A stretch of 64,000 bases of DNA from Streptomyces sp. S465 (lineage in GTDB: Bacteria > Actinomycetota > Actinomycetes > Streptomycetales > Streptomycetaceae): NCBI RefSeq assembly GCF_026898115.1, contig NZ_CP114036.1, positions 6,504,001 through 6,568,000 on the forward strand, in the 5' to 3' direction. The notes under the pieces are model-generated. The model searched no databases. It had not been told where the DNA came from and worked only from the letters and a program-made list of their open reading frames with translations. The position numbers were made by a program, and so were the translations under genes. This document shows positions 51,281 to 58,719 of this stretch, one piece after another. How positions within the stretch are numbered: the first letter of the stretch is position 1; the number at the start of each line of letters is the position of its first letter.

Positions 51281-53416
51281 GTGGCTCTGCTGATGCTGGC
51301 CGCGACCGTGTACGGCGTGGCGCAGTTGCTCGTGTTGTCGTCGCCGACACGGTCCGTGCGGATGTCCACGGCGCTGCTGGCCATCGCGGTCGGCGTCTAC
51401 GGGTGCGGGGTCGCGGCGGCGCTGCTGGAGTTGGCGTACACGCGTGGGGTCGCCGAGGCCACTGGGGAGTCGCCGGCCGAGGTCGTGAAGGCTGCGAGCT
51501 ATACGGCTGACCCGGTCATCGAAGAGCTGATGAAGCTGGCTCCCTTGCTGTTCGTGGCGTGGAACGTCAGGGTCCGCCGGCAGTGGGGGCTCACGGATTA
51601 CGTGGTGCTCGGGGCGGCTCTGGGGGCCGGTTTCGGGCTGCTGGAGGCGGTGGCGCGGTACGGGCTGGATGCGGACCGGGCGATTCCGCACCCGGCCGGC
51701 GGCTGGGTCATTCCCGACAGCCTCCGCGCGCCGTACATCCCGGGCGTTGAGCAGGTCTTCTCCGCCTGGCTCCCCGCGCCGCAGGGGGTTGTGGAACTCG
51801 GTGAACGGACCCCGGCCGCTGTCACCAGCCCCCACCTGGTCTACACGGCCCTGGCAGCGCTCGGCGCCGGCGTTCTGCTGCGCGGCCGGGGCTGGATGCG
51901 CGCGCTCGGCGTACTGCCGTTGGTCGCGACGTCCGCGCTGCACATGCTGACCAATTACGCCGCCGCGCACCCGATGGACCGGGAGGCGGCGTCGCGGGTC
52001 GACACGGTCGAGGGAATGCTGTGGGCGGTGCCGCTGGGGTGTCTGGCGGTTGCGGTGGCCGTCGACCTGCGGCAGTTGTGGTGGGGGAAGGCGGTCGTGC
52101 CGGGCATCCTGCCGCAGGCGGAGCGGGCGGGCCGGTCCGGTGTGAGCGCGCTGGCGGCGTACGGTGCTTGGTGCGTGCCGTGGTCCACGCTGATCGCCTT
52201 ACGCTTCGCCCGGCTGCGGCGGTCTCTGCTGTACGGGGCGGCGGCTGGGGAACCGTATCCCGGTGCCGAGACCCTGCACCGTACGGTCGCCTGGTCCGCC
52301 ACCCAGATCGACGCCTCCGACCGCGAACACGCCTGGCGGGGTGTCGGCTTACGGGCTGTGGCGCAGGCTGCTCGTGGCCTGCGGGACCGGCGCCGCAAGT
52401 GGTACGTGCTGGTATCCGTCGGCCTCGCGATGCCGGCGTTACTCCTCCTGGTCATCGGCTCTTTCCCGGCCACGGCCGGTCTTCAGCGGCGCTTGGGGTC
52501 GGGCACCGGCCTGTACGTCCTGGTCGGCTTCGGGAGCGCGGGCTTGCTGTGGACGGGCTGGCAGCTCGGGCGGCTGCTGCGCGCCTGGCGGACGGCCCAC
52601 GCGCTGCCGCACGGCGAGGTGCTCGCCATCATCCGCTTCCGCGTAGGGACCGCGCTGGGCGGCTGCCTCGTCGGCGCCCTCCTGCTGCTCAGACTGGGGA
52701 ACGGCGCGGCCCCGGACGCCCCGGTGATCCGTAACCTCCACCTCCTGGACGCGCTGAACAACTTTCTCGCCTACCTCGGCTTCGCCCTCCTCCTGCTGTC
52801 CCTCCTGGCCCTCGTCTCACCCGGCGGCGGCCTCGGACTCGCCCTGACGGGCGTCCGTGTGGGCGCGACGGTCATCACTCCCGAAGCCGCCATCCACGCG
52901 GCCACGTACGGAGCCCTGGGTATCGTCCTCATGGCGGCTTCCGGAGGCGGGTCCGGGGTAAACGCCGAGGGTCGGAACGCGTGGCCACGGGAAAAACGCA
53001 AAGGGGCGACCAAGCAGCAGCACCGCGCAGACATCAAGGGAGACGAGGGGAAGAACGGATCTCACACCATTGAGCGCCACGTGGAGAAGACGACCCAGGA
53101 TATGCGAAATCGCCTGAGGTCGGAGCCAGGGATAGAGGCCGACTCGCGGTTCATCGATGAGGGATCGGCTCAACGGTTTGTGGATGAGACGCTGGCTCGA
53201 TACCAGGGCAGGATTACAACGTGGCTGAACGGCACAAAACCGAAACTCCCTCTCCCCGCGACCGAATTCAGCGAGCGCACGGGGCTGACCCTGAGCAGGG
53301 ACAGTTACTTGAGAGGCGATCCGCCAAGCTGGGTTAATAAGGTGAGGGTCGTCCTCAAGCGCGACCCATCAGCGGCATCCGGATACCGGGTGCTCACCTC
53401 CTACCCTGTTCCCTGA
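51281..53416 (+). CDS. PrsW-protease toxin with RNase A-like CdiA-CT tip (711 aa)
   Basis: N-terminal membrane protease domain identical in plan to the 44350 protein: EELMK at 81-85, FGLLE at 118-122, HMLTN at 221-225. Further helices run to about residue 540; the RHS shell is absent. A short linker leads to residues 594-711, a bacterial RNase A-like (CdiA-CT/RNase_A_bac) domain: SHTIERHV with the first catalytic His, ADSRFIDEGSAQRFVDETLA, ITTWLNG, then VRVVLKRDPSAASGYRVLTS at the C-terminus. It would cut RNA in a competitor after delivery. GTG 51281 (GGAGG five bases upstream) is preferred to TTG 51266 because it makes motif numbering coincide with the paralogue. The immunity gene follows after 24 bp. 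Confidence 0.85.
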   Translation: MALLMLAATVYGVAQLLVLSSPTRSVRMSTALLAIAVGVYGCGVAAALLELAYTRGVAEATGESPAEVVKAASYTADPVIEELMKLAPLLFVAWNVRVRRQWGLTDYVVLGAALGAGFGLLEAVARYGLDADRAIPHPAGGWVIPDSLRAPYIPGVEQVFSAWLPAPQGVVELGERTPAAVTSPHLVYTALAALGAGVLLRGRGWMRALGVLPLVATSALHMLTNYAAAHPMDREAASRVDTVEGMLWAVPLGCLAVAVAVDLRQLWWGKAVVPGILPQAERAGRSGVSALAAYGAWCVPWSTLIALRFARLRRSLLYGAAAGEPYPGAETLHRTVAWSATQIDASDREHAWRGVGLRAVAQAARGLRDRRRKWYVLVSVGLAMPALLLLVIGSFPATAGLQRRLGSGTGLYVLVGFGSAGLLWTGWQLGRLLRAWRTAHALPHGEVLAIIRFRVGTALGGCLVGALLLLRLGNGAAPDAPVIRNLHLLDALNNFLAYLGFALLLLSLLALVSPGGGLGLALTGVRVGATVITPEAAIHAATYGALGIVLMAASGGGSGVNAEGRNAWPREKRKGATKQQHRADIKGDEGKNGSHTIERHVEKTTQDMRNRLRSEPGIEADSRFIDEGSAQRFVDETLARYQGRITTWLNGTKPKLPLPATEFSERTGLTLSRDSYLRGDPPSWVNKVRVVLKRDPSAASGYRVLTSYPVP

Positions 53417-53440
53417 CCGCTTCGAGCCGATTGGATCGCC

Positions 53441-54130
53441 ATGACGCACCCACCCGCGCCTGGGCATCGCTTCCAGGAGATCCAAAATCTCCTTCGCGCG
53501 TATACTCAGGCGGGTTATGTGTTCACCGACACTCCGAGCATTCCGGGGCCGGCCTTGCGGGGATATCTGCGCGTGATCTCGCGGTTCCCGGAGCGGGGCG
53601 TCCGTGCGGTCCAAGAGATCGACGACCTCCTCGCCGCGGGACTGTTCTCCTCCGAAGTGGCGGACGAGGTGAACCTGATGCCCCGGGTGCGTCCCGTGGA
53701 AGGGAAGAGCGTCGAGGAATGTCTCAGTATCGCCCGCGACCACATTCGAGCCGCGCTGCGGAATCCGCAGAATCACGCAGGGCAGGTGCCGCAAATGGAA
53801 TGGGAATGGGAGGACGCCTTTCCCTCCCTGGGAGAGCTCATGGGGGGATATTTTCACCAGGATTTCCCACACGAATACTCTTCGCATCGCGAAGCCATCG
53901 ATGACTACCTACAGGGCATGCCCGATGAGGACCTCCACCGGGCTCTCCTCGAGATCCCGGAGCTGCTCGCCATGGCGGAGTCCGATGAGGACCTCACCCG
54001 CGCGGTCAGGGCACTGGGCATGGGCGTCAGGCCGCCGAACGGCGTCAGCCTGAGGCAATGGCTCCTCGATGTAGCGCACATCATTCGACGGCATCTGGGC
54101 GGCCGACCGGTCGGAGACGGGGATCGGTGA
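53441..54130 (+). CDS. CDI-type immunity protein, two domains (229 aa)
   Basis: The C-terminal half (about 125-215) matches the contact-dependent-inhibition immunity family found with RNase A-like toxins: FPSLGELMGGYFHQDFPHEY, SSHREAIDDYLQGM, then helices LHRALLEIPELLAMAESDED and SLRQWLLDVAHIIR. The N-terminal half (about 1-115) is a separate helical unit (FQEIQNLLRAYTQAGYV, VRAVQEIDDLLAAGLFS, VEECLSIARDHIRAAL) that I do not recognise. It starts 24 bp after the RNase-toxin gene, so is expected to neutralise that tip in the producing cell. Confidence 0.75.
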   Translation: MTHPPAPGHRFQEIQNLLRAYTQAGYVFTDTPSIPGPALRGYLRVISRFPERGVRAVQEIDDLLAAGLFSSEVADEVNLMPRVRPVEGKSVEECLSIARDHIRAALRNPQNHAGQVPQMEWEWEDAFPSLGELMGGYFHQDFPHEYSSHREAIDDYLQGMPDEDLHRALLEIPELLAMAESDEDLTRAVRALGMGVRPPNGVSLRQWLLDVAHIIRRHLGGRPVGDGDR

Positions 54131-54210
54131 GTCCAGAAGCGGGGGCGCCGACCCCGGTACGCTGAGCGCAACAGCATCAGGTCCGTCGCGCAGGTTCGGG
54201 GAGGTGAGTC

Positions 54211-54777
54211 ATGACCGCTGAGATGGTCGCTCCCGCGTGGATGCACGAGCAGATCACGGCGGAGCAGTACGACTCCTGGTCCGAGGAGCAGTGCGCGGGC
54301 GTCGAGATCGTGGACGGGATGGTCGTGGTGAGCCCCAGCGCGTCCAAGCGGCACAACCGCCTGGCCCGGATCCTCGCCAACGCCCTGGACGACGCCGCGG
54401 GCGCCGATTGGAACGCCGATACGGATTTCGACGTACGGCTCCAGGATGTGCCGCTCACCAATCGCCGTCCGGACGTGGTCGTGTACCGCGCGGAGACGAT
54501 CGACGTCACGCCCACCCGTCCCGAGCACGTGCTGCTGGTCGCCGAGGTCGTATCGCCGGGTTCGGAGACCACCGACCGCGTCGTGAAGGTCGATCAGTAC
54601 GCCAAGGCCGGGATCGCCTTCTACTGGCGGATCGAGCAGGCCGCCACGGGCGTCCCGCTCGTCTACACCTCCGTTCTCGACCCCGCGACCAGGACGTACC
54701 GGGAGGGAGACGTGTTCACCGGAGTGGTGAAGGTCGCGGCTCCGTTCCCGGTGGAGATCGACCTGGGGCAGATCTGA
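54211..54777 (+). CDS. Uma2 family (DUF820) PD-(D/E)XK nuclease-like protein (188 aa)
   Basis: Uma2/DUF820 restriction-endonuclease-like fold: VEIVDGMVVVSPSASKRHNR, RLQDVPLTNRRPDVVVYRAE with the metal-binding Asp (RPDVVV), then VLLVAEVVSPGSETTDRVVK with the E-x-x-SP-x-(S/T) core, KVDQYAKAGIAFYWRI and a C-terminal strand-rich end. Such genes are numerous in Streptomyces and their function is uncertain; nuclease activity is presumed from the fold. ATG 54211 follows GGGGAGGTG. It lies 80 bp after the immunity gene. Confidence 0.85.
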   Translation: MTAEMVAPAWMHEQITAEQYDSWSEEQCAGVEIVDGMVVVSPSASKRHNRLARILANALDDAAGADWNADTDFDVRLQDVPLTNRRPDVVVYRAETIDVTPTRPEHVLLVAEVVSPGSETTDRVVKVDQYAKAGIAFYWRIEQAATGVPLVYTSVLDPATRTYREGDVFTGVVKVAAPFPVEIDLGQI

Positions 54778-54816
54778 GGGCCACGGTCCGCTGAGCGCGT
54801 CGGTGATCGCCGCCGG

Positions 54817-54892
54817 GCCGACCGGCGGCGGGCCGACCGGCGGCGGGCCGACCGGCGGCAGGGCGACCGGCGGCAGGGCGACCGGCGGCGCC
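54817..54892 (+). repeat. Tandem 15-bp repeats CGGGCCGACCGGCGG
   Basis: Five to six units alternate between GGGCCGACCGGCGGC and AGGGCGACCGGCGGC up to the stop codon of the sigma-factor gene. The array lies between the convergent Uma2 and sigma genes and can fold into CCGGCGG-type hairpins, so it may serve as a terminator. Confidence 0.8.
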
Positions 54893-55756
54893 TCACGCCT
54901 GTGTCCGCGCCAGGTGCCGCAGCTTGTCCGGGTTGCGGATGATGCGGATCTCGGTGATGCGGGCGTCCGCGATCTCCGCGCAGGCGACGGTGTCCGGGCG
55001 GCCCGCGACCGTGAGGAGCAGTCCCGGGCGGCCGTTGACGTCGACCGGGTGCACCTGGGGGTCGTCCATCGGCTGGGAGACGACGGCGGCGAGGAAACGG
55101 GCGACCTTGTCCGCGCCGTGCTGCGGGCGGAGCGCGGCCTTCACCTTGCCGCCGCCGTCGCTCCACGCCGTCACATCGGGGGCGAGCAGTTCCATCATGC
55201 GGTTGAGGTCGCCGCCGAGACAGGCGGCCAGGAACTCATCGGTGACCCGTCGCCGCACCTCGTCCGGTGCGTCGTAGCGCGGTCGCCGGGCCTGGACGTG
55301 TGATCTGGCCCGGCGGCCGACCTGCCGTACGGCCGCCTCGCCGCGTTCCAGCATTCCGGCGATCTCCTTGAAGGAGAAGCCGAAGACCTCCTTGAGCACG
55401 AAGACCGCCCGCTCCAGCGGGGAGAGGCTTTCGAGGACGACGAGCAGGGCGAGCGACACCGATTCGGCCAGCTCCACCCCCTCGCCGGCGTCGGGCTGGG
55501 TGACCAGCGGCTCGGGCAGCCAGGGACCGACGTACCGCTCGCGGGTGGCGGCGGCCGAGGTGAGCCGGTTGAGGGCGAGGTTGGTGACCGTACGGGCCAG
55601 ATAGCCGGCCGGGTTGTCCACCGGGGTGGACACCTGACTACAGCGCAGCCAGGTGTCCTGCACCAGGTCCTCGGCGTCGGCGACGCTGCCGAGCATGCGG
55701 TAGGCGATGCCGAACAGCATGCGCCGGTGTTGTTCGAAGGTGGTCGCGTCGATCAC
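54893..55756 (-). CDS. sigJ: ECF41-type RNA polymerase sigma factor with SnoaL-like extension (287 aa)
   Basis: Sigma region 2 is at about 8-75 (FEQHRRMLFGIAYRMLGSVA, DAEDLVQDTWLRC) and region 4 at about 105-160 (LSPLERAVFVLKEVFGFSFK, EIAGMLERGEAAVRQ). A roughly 120-residue NTF2/SnoaL-like C-terminal domain follows, containing the DGGG[KR] motif (DGGGKVKAALRP) characteristic of ECF41, where the extension replaces a separate anti-sigma factor. The start overlaps the stop of the CMD gene by four bases (GTGA), giving coupled translation with the usual ECF41 partner. The sigJ name follows actinobacterial annotation practice. A promoter resembling the ECF41 consensus precedes the operon. Confidence 0.92.
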   Translation of the reverse strand: MIDATTFEQHRRMLFGIAYRMLGSVADAEDLVQDTWLRCSQVSTPVDNPAGYLARTVTNLALNRLTSAAATRERYVGPWLPEPLVTQPDAGEGVELAESVSLALLVVLESLSPLERAVFVLKEVFGFSFKEIAGMLERGEAAVRQVGRRARSHVQARRPRYDAPDEVRRRVTDEFLAACLGGDLNRMMELLAPDVTAWSDGGGKVKAALRPQHGADKVARFLAAVVSQPMDDPQVHPVDVNGRPGLLLTVAGRPDTVACAEIADARITEIRIIRNPDKLRHLARTQA

Positions 55757-56322
55757 GTCCGCGACGGTACCCCGGACGGTACGCCGCAGGTGTCCGAGAA
55801 TCCCTGACTGGTCAGGCCGAAGGCGCTGTTGACGCGCGAGCGGTAGTTCTCCAGGCCGACCATGGCGGTGAGTTCGACGAAGGCCGCCTCACCGAGCCGC
55901 TCGATCAGGGCGGCCGCGAGCTCGTCGGTGACGCGGGGTTCGGTCTCGGTCATCGCCTCGGCGTAGTCCAGGACGAGCAACTCCAGCTCGGTGAAGGCGT
56001 CCTGGTGGTCGCGCCATCCCGGCACCTTGGAGATCTTCTCCATCGGGAGTCCGAGGGAGTCGGCCTCCCAGTGGCCGAAATCCAGGCACCACGAGCAGTT
56101 GATCCTGGCCGACACGGCCATGACCGCCAGGTGCTTGAGGCCCGCGTCGAGGCGGTTCCACTTGGCGGCACCGCGCTCGGCCCGGACGTAGGTGAGCAGC
56201 ACCCGCGCGTTGTGCCCGGCGGCCAGACCGGGGTCGAGCACCTTGCCGTAGGTGCGCCGGGAGTACCAGGCGCCGATGCGGTTGAGCAGCGTGTCGGGCG
56301 GGGTGAGCGAGATACGGACCAT
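55753..56322 (-). CDS. Carboxymuconolactone decarboxylase (CMD/AhpD-like) family protein (189 aa)
   Basis: AhpD-like fold with the redox pair Cys-x-x-Cys-like segment INCSWCLDFGHWEADSLGLP (residues about 77-96), helices KHLAVMAVSARIN and ELELLVLDYAEAM, and FVELTAMVGLENYRSRVNSA. CMD proteins are the standard neighbours of ECF41 sigma factors and are thought to be their targets, in oxidative or electrophile stress. ATG 56322 follows GGAGAG by seven bases. It is the first gene of the CMD-sigma operon. Confidence 0.9.
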   Translation of the reverse strand: MVRISLTPPDTLLNRIGAWYSRRTYGKVLDPGLAAGHNARVLLTYVRAERGAAKWNRLDAGLKHLAVMAVSARINCSWCLDFGHWEADSLGLPMEKISKVPGWRDHQDAFTELELLVLDYAEAMTETEPRVTDELAAALIERLGEAAFVELTAMVGLENYRSRVNSAFGLTSQGFSDTCGVPSGVPSRT

Positions 56323-56414
56323 GGCGGGTCTCTCCATCGTGTCGTACGGATCGCGGGTCGCACCCGTGACTCGGGCGGCTGCCGAGCGGGGCTCACGAAG
56401 GTTTCCGCAGGTGC

Positions 56415-56441
56415 GACAGACCAGGCCGCCGGAGTGTGACA
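56415..56441 (-). promoter_or_regulatory. ECF41-type promoter of the CMD-sigma operon
   Basis: On the minus strand TGTCACA (56441-56435) is followed after exactly 16 bases by TGTC (56418-56415), close to the ECF41 consensus TGTCACA-N16-CGTC. The CMD start lies about 93 bp downstream. Confidence 0.6.
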
Positions 56442-56565
56442 TCCGGGGGTTACTCGTCGCGGCGAACCCGGCCGGGGGCCGCCGAGGCCGGATGGTTTTC
56501 CCGGGCAGGTAGTGCGGGGATACAGTCCGGCCAGGGACCGGACCGGGACCAGGGGAGGGGCCGGT

Positions 56566-58719
56566 GTGATCGAGATCGTCACGGTGAGCGCGCTCACCGC
56601 ATTCCTCGCGGCGGTGGGGAACGGCGCGGCCGGAGAAGTGGGCAAGCAGCTGCTCGTGTCGACGGGCACGCTGGTGAGACGGACCCTGGGCCGGGAGACG
56701 CCGCTGCCGGCCACCGCGGAGGGGCGGGAGGCACTGGCGCGGCAGATGCACGCGCGCCTGAGTGACGAGGACGGGCGGTCCGGCGAGTGGGCCCTGCTGC
56801 TGCGGAGCCTGCCGGACGCGGCGGTGGCGCTGCGCCCCGTGGCGGGACTGCCGCCCGCCACACGGGACTTCACCGACCGCGAGAGCGTCCTGAGGCAGCT
56901 GAAGCGGGAGGCGACCCGTGCCGCCGCCGGGCGGCCGCGGGTCGCGCTGCTGCACGGGCCGCCCGGCATCGGCACCAGCGCGGTGGCCCTGCACTGGGGC
57001 GCCGCCCAGATCGCGCGGTACCCCGACGGGCAGTTCTACGTCGATCTGCGCGACGCGGCCGGGGAGGGTGGGCTGGAACCGGCCGCCGTCCTGCTGCGCC
57101 TGCTGCGGCAGATGGGCGTCGAGCCCGAGCGGATTCCGCCCACGGAGACGGGGCGGGAACAGCTCTACCGGCGGTTGACGGCCGGCCGCCGGGCGCTGGT
57201 GGTGATCGACCACGCCTCCTCGGTGGCGCAGGTCCGCCATCTCGTTCCGGCCACGCCGGAGGTCTTCTTGCTGGTGGTGGCCTCCGGTCCGCCGTTCGCG
57301 CTGGAGGCGCTGCGCATCGCCGTACCACCGCTGGGCGAGCGGGACGCGCTGCGGATGCTGAGGAAGGTGGCCGGGGCCGAGACGGTCGCGCGGGTCAAGC
57401 CGCGGCTGCCCGCCCTGCTGGACACCTGCGCGGGCAATGCCTTCGCTCTGAAGGCGGCGGCGATGCGCCTGTTGGCGGAGGGTACGGCCGAGGAAATGAA
57501 CGATGCGCCGGACTGCCCGGATGTATCCCCCGCGTCCGCGCGGTCTCATCCGGTGCACACCGTGACACGGGAGGCGTGTCGCCGTCTCGGGCCGGAGCCG
57601 GCGCGGCTGTGCCGGCTGACCGCGCTGGGTGGCTGGCCCGCGATCGACGCCCGGCTGGCCTCGGACGCCGCCGCCGTCACCGAGGCGGAAGCCGCCCGGA
57701 TGCTCGCCGAGGCTGCGGACGCGCAGCTGGTGGAGCCGGTGGGGGACGGACGGTACCGCTTCCGGCCCGAGGTGCGCCGCCATCTGGCCGACGCCGCCGG
57801 GCCGGAGCACGGTATTCCGGAGTGCTTCGCGGCGGTGTCACGGGTGCTCGACGGGCTGCTGAACCGGGCGCTGCACGCCGCCCACGCCGCCCTGCCGCAG
57901 AGCTGGCGGACCGAGCCCGCACCCGCGCGGGGGACTCCGTACGGTGGCGCGGCCGAGGGCATGGCGGCCCTGCTGGCCGAGGCCGGGAACCTGGTGCGGG
58001 CGGTCTCGGTGGCGGACGAGTACCAGTACATCGACACGGCGCTGCGGCTGGCCCGCGCGCTGTGGCCGCTTCAGCTGAAGGCCGGACACTGGGACGAGGT
58101 GCTGCCCGCCCTCCGGATCGCGGCCCGGTGCGCCGACGAGCACCAGCCGCGCACCCGCATGGCGGGCGCGCTCCACTTCCAACTGGGCCACTGCCTGGGC
58201 GAGCTGGGGCGCTGGGAGGAGGCCGAGCACGCGGTGCGCGCCGCCGTCGCCGGTGAGCGGGCGGCGGGCCACGTACGCGGTGAGGCGTCGTCCGTGGAGT
58301 TCCTCGGCCTGTTGTCGCTGTACCGATGGCGGTACGACGCGGCGTACGAGCGGTTCGTCGAGGCGGAGGGCATCTACCGGCGGATCGGCCCCGGCCAGGA
58401 GGGCGCGGCGGACCTGCCGCGTGCCCTCGCCCTGATCGAGCGCCACCAGGGGCGTGCCCTGCGCGGCCTGGGACGGCTGGCGGAATCCCGCCTCCGTCTG
58501 GAGGCCGCGCGGGACTTCTTCGCGGACCGGGGAGAGGCGTACAACCAGGCCCGTACGCTCACGGACCTCGCCGAGACGCTGCACGACGCCGGTGAGCACG
58601 CCGAGGCTCTGACGAGGATCGCCGAGGCTGAACGCCTGCTCAGTCCGGAACAGGCGACTGTGCACCTGGGTTATCTGGCCCGGCTGCGGCTGCGCTGCGA
58701 GGCCGCCCGGTCCCGGTAG
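56566..58719 (+). CDS. NB-ARC/TPR protein with degenerate P-loop (717 aa)
   Basis: An N-terminal helical part (residues 1-100, with IEIVTVSALTAFLAAVGNGA) leads into an NB-ARC-like ATPase (about 110-330) with ALLHGPPGIGTSAV at 127-140; the P-loop lysine is replaced by Thr in GPPGIGTS. The Walker-B-like ALVVIDHASS and a winged-helix follow. The C-terminal 250 residues are tetratricopeptide repeats (AGALHFQLGHCLGELGRWEE, QARTLTDLAETLHDAGEHAE). It resembles AfsR-type STAND proteins without the DNA-binding domain. GTG 56566 follows GGGGAGGGG. The last 80 bases overlap the 3' end of the convergent glycosyltransferase-like gene. Function unknown. Confidence 0.82.
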   Translation: MIEIVTVSALTAFLAAVGNGAAGEVGKQLLVSTGTLVRRTLGRETPLPATAEGREALARQMHARLSDEDGRSGEWALLLRSLPDAAVALRPVAGLPPATRDFTDRESVLRQLKREATRAAAGRPRVALLHGPPGIGTSAVALHWGAAQIARYPDGQFYVDLRDAAGEGGLEPAAVLLRLLRQMGVEPERIPPTETGREQLYRRLTAGRRALVVIDHASSVAQVRHLVPATPEVFLLVVASGPPFALEALRIAVPPLGERDALRMLRKVAGAETVARVKPRLPALLDTCAGNAFALKAAAMRLLAEGTAEEMNDAPDCPDVSPASARSHPVHTVTREACRRLGPEPARLCRLTALGGWPAIDARLASDAAAVTEAEAARMLAEAADAQLVEPVGDGRYRFRPEVRRHLADAAGPEHGIPECFAAVSRVLDGLLNRALHAAHAALPQSWRTEPAPARGTPYGGAAEGMAALLAEAGNLVRAVSVADEYQYIDTALRLARALWPLQLKAGHWDEVLPALRIAARCADEHQPRTRMAGALHFQLGHCLGELGRWEEAEHAVRAAVAGERAAGHVRGEASSVEFLGLLSLYRWRYDAAYERFVEAEGIYRRIGPGQEGAADLPRALALIERHQGRALRGLGRLAESRLRLEAARDFFADRGEAYNQARTLTDLAETLHDAGEHAEALTRIAEAERLLSPEQATVHLGYLARLRLRCEAARSR

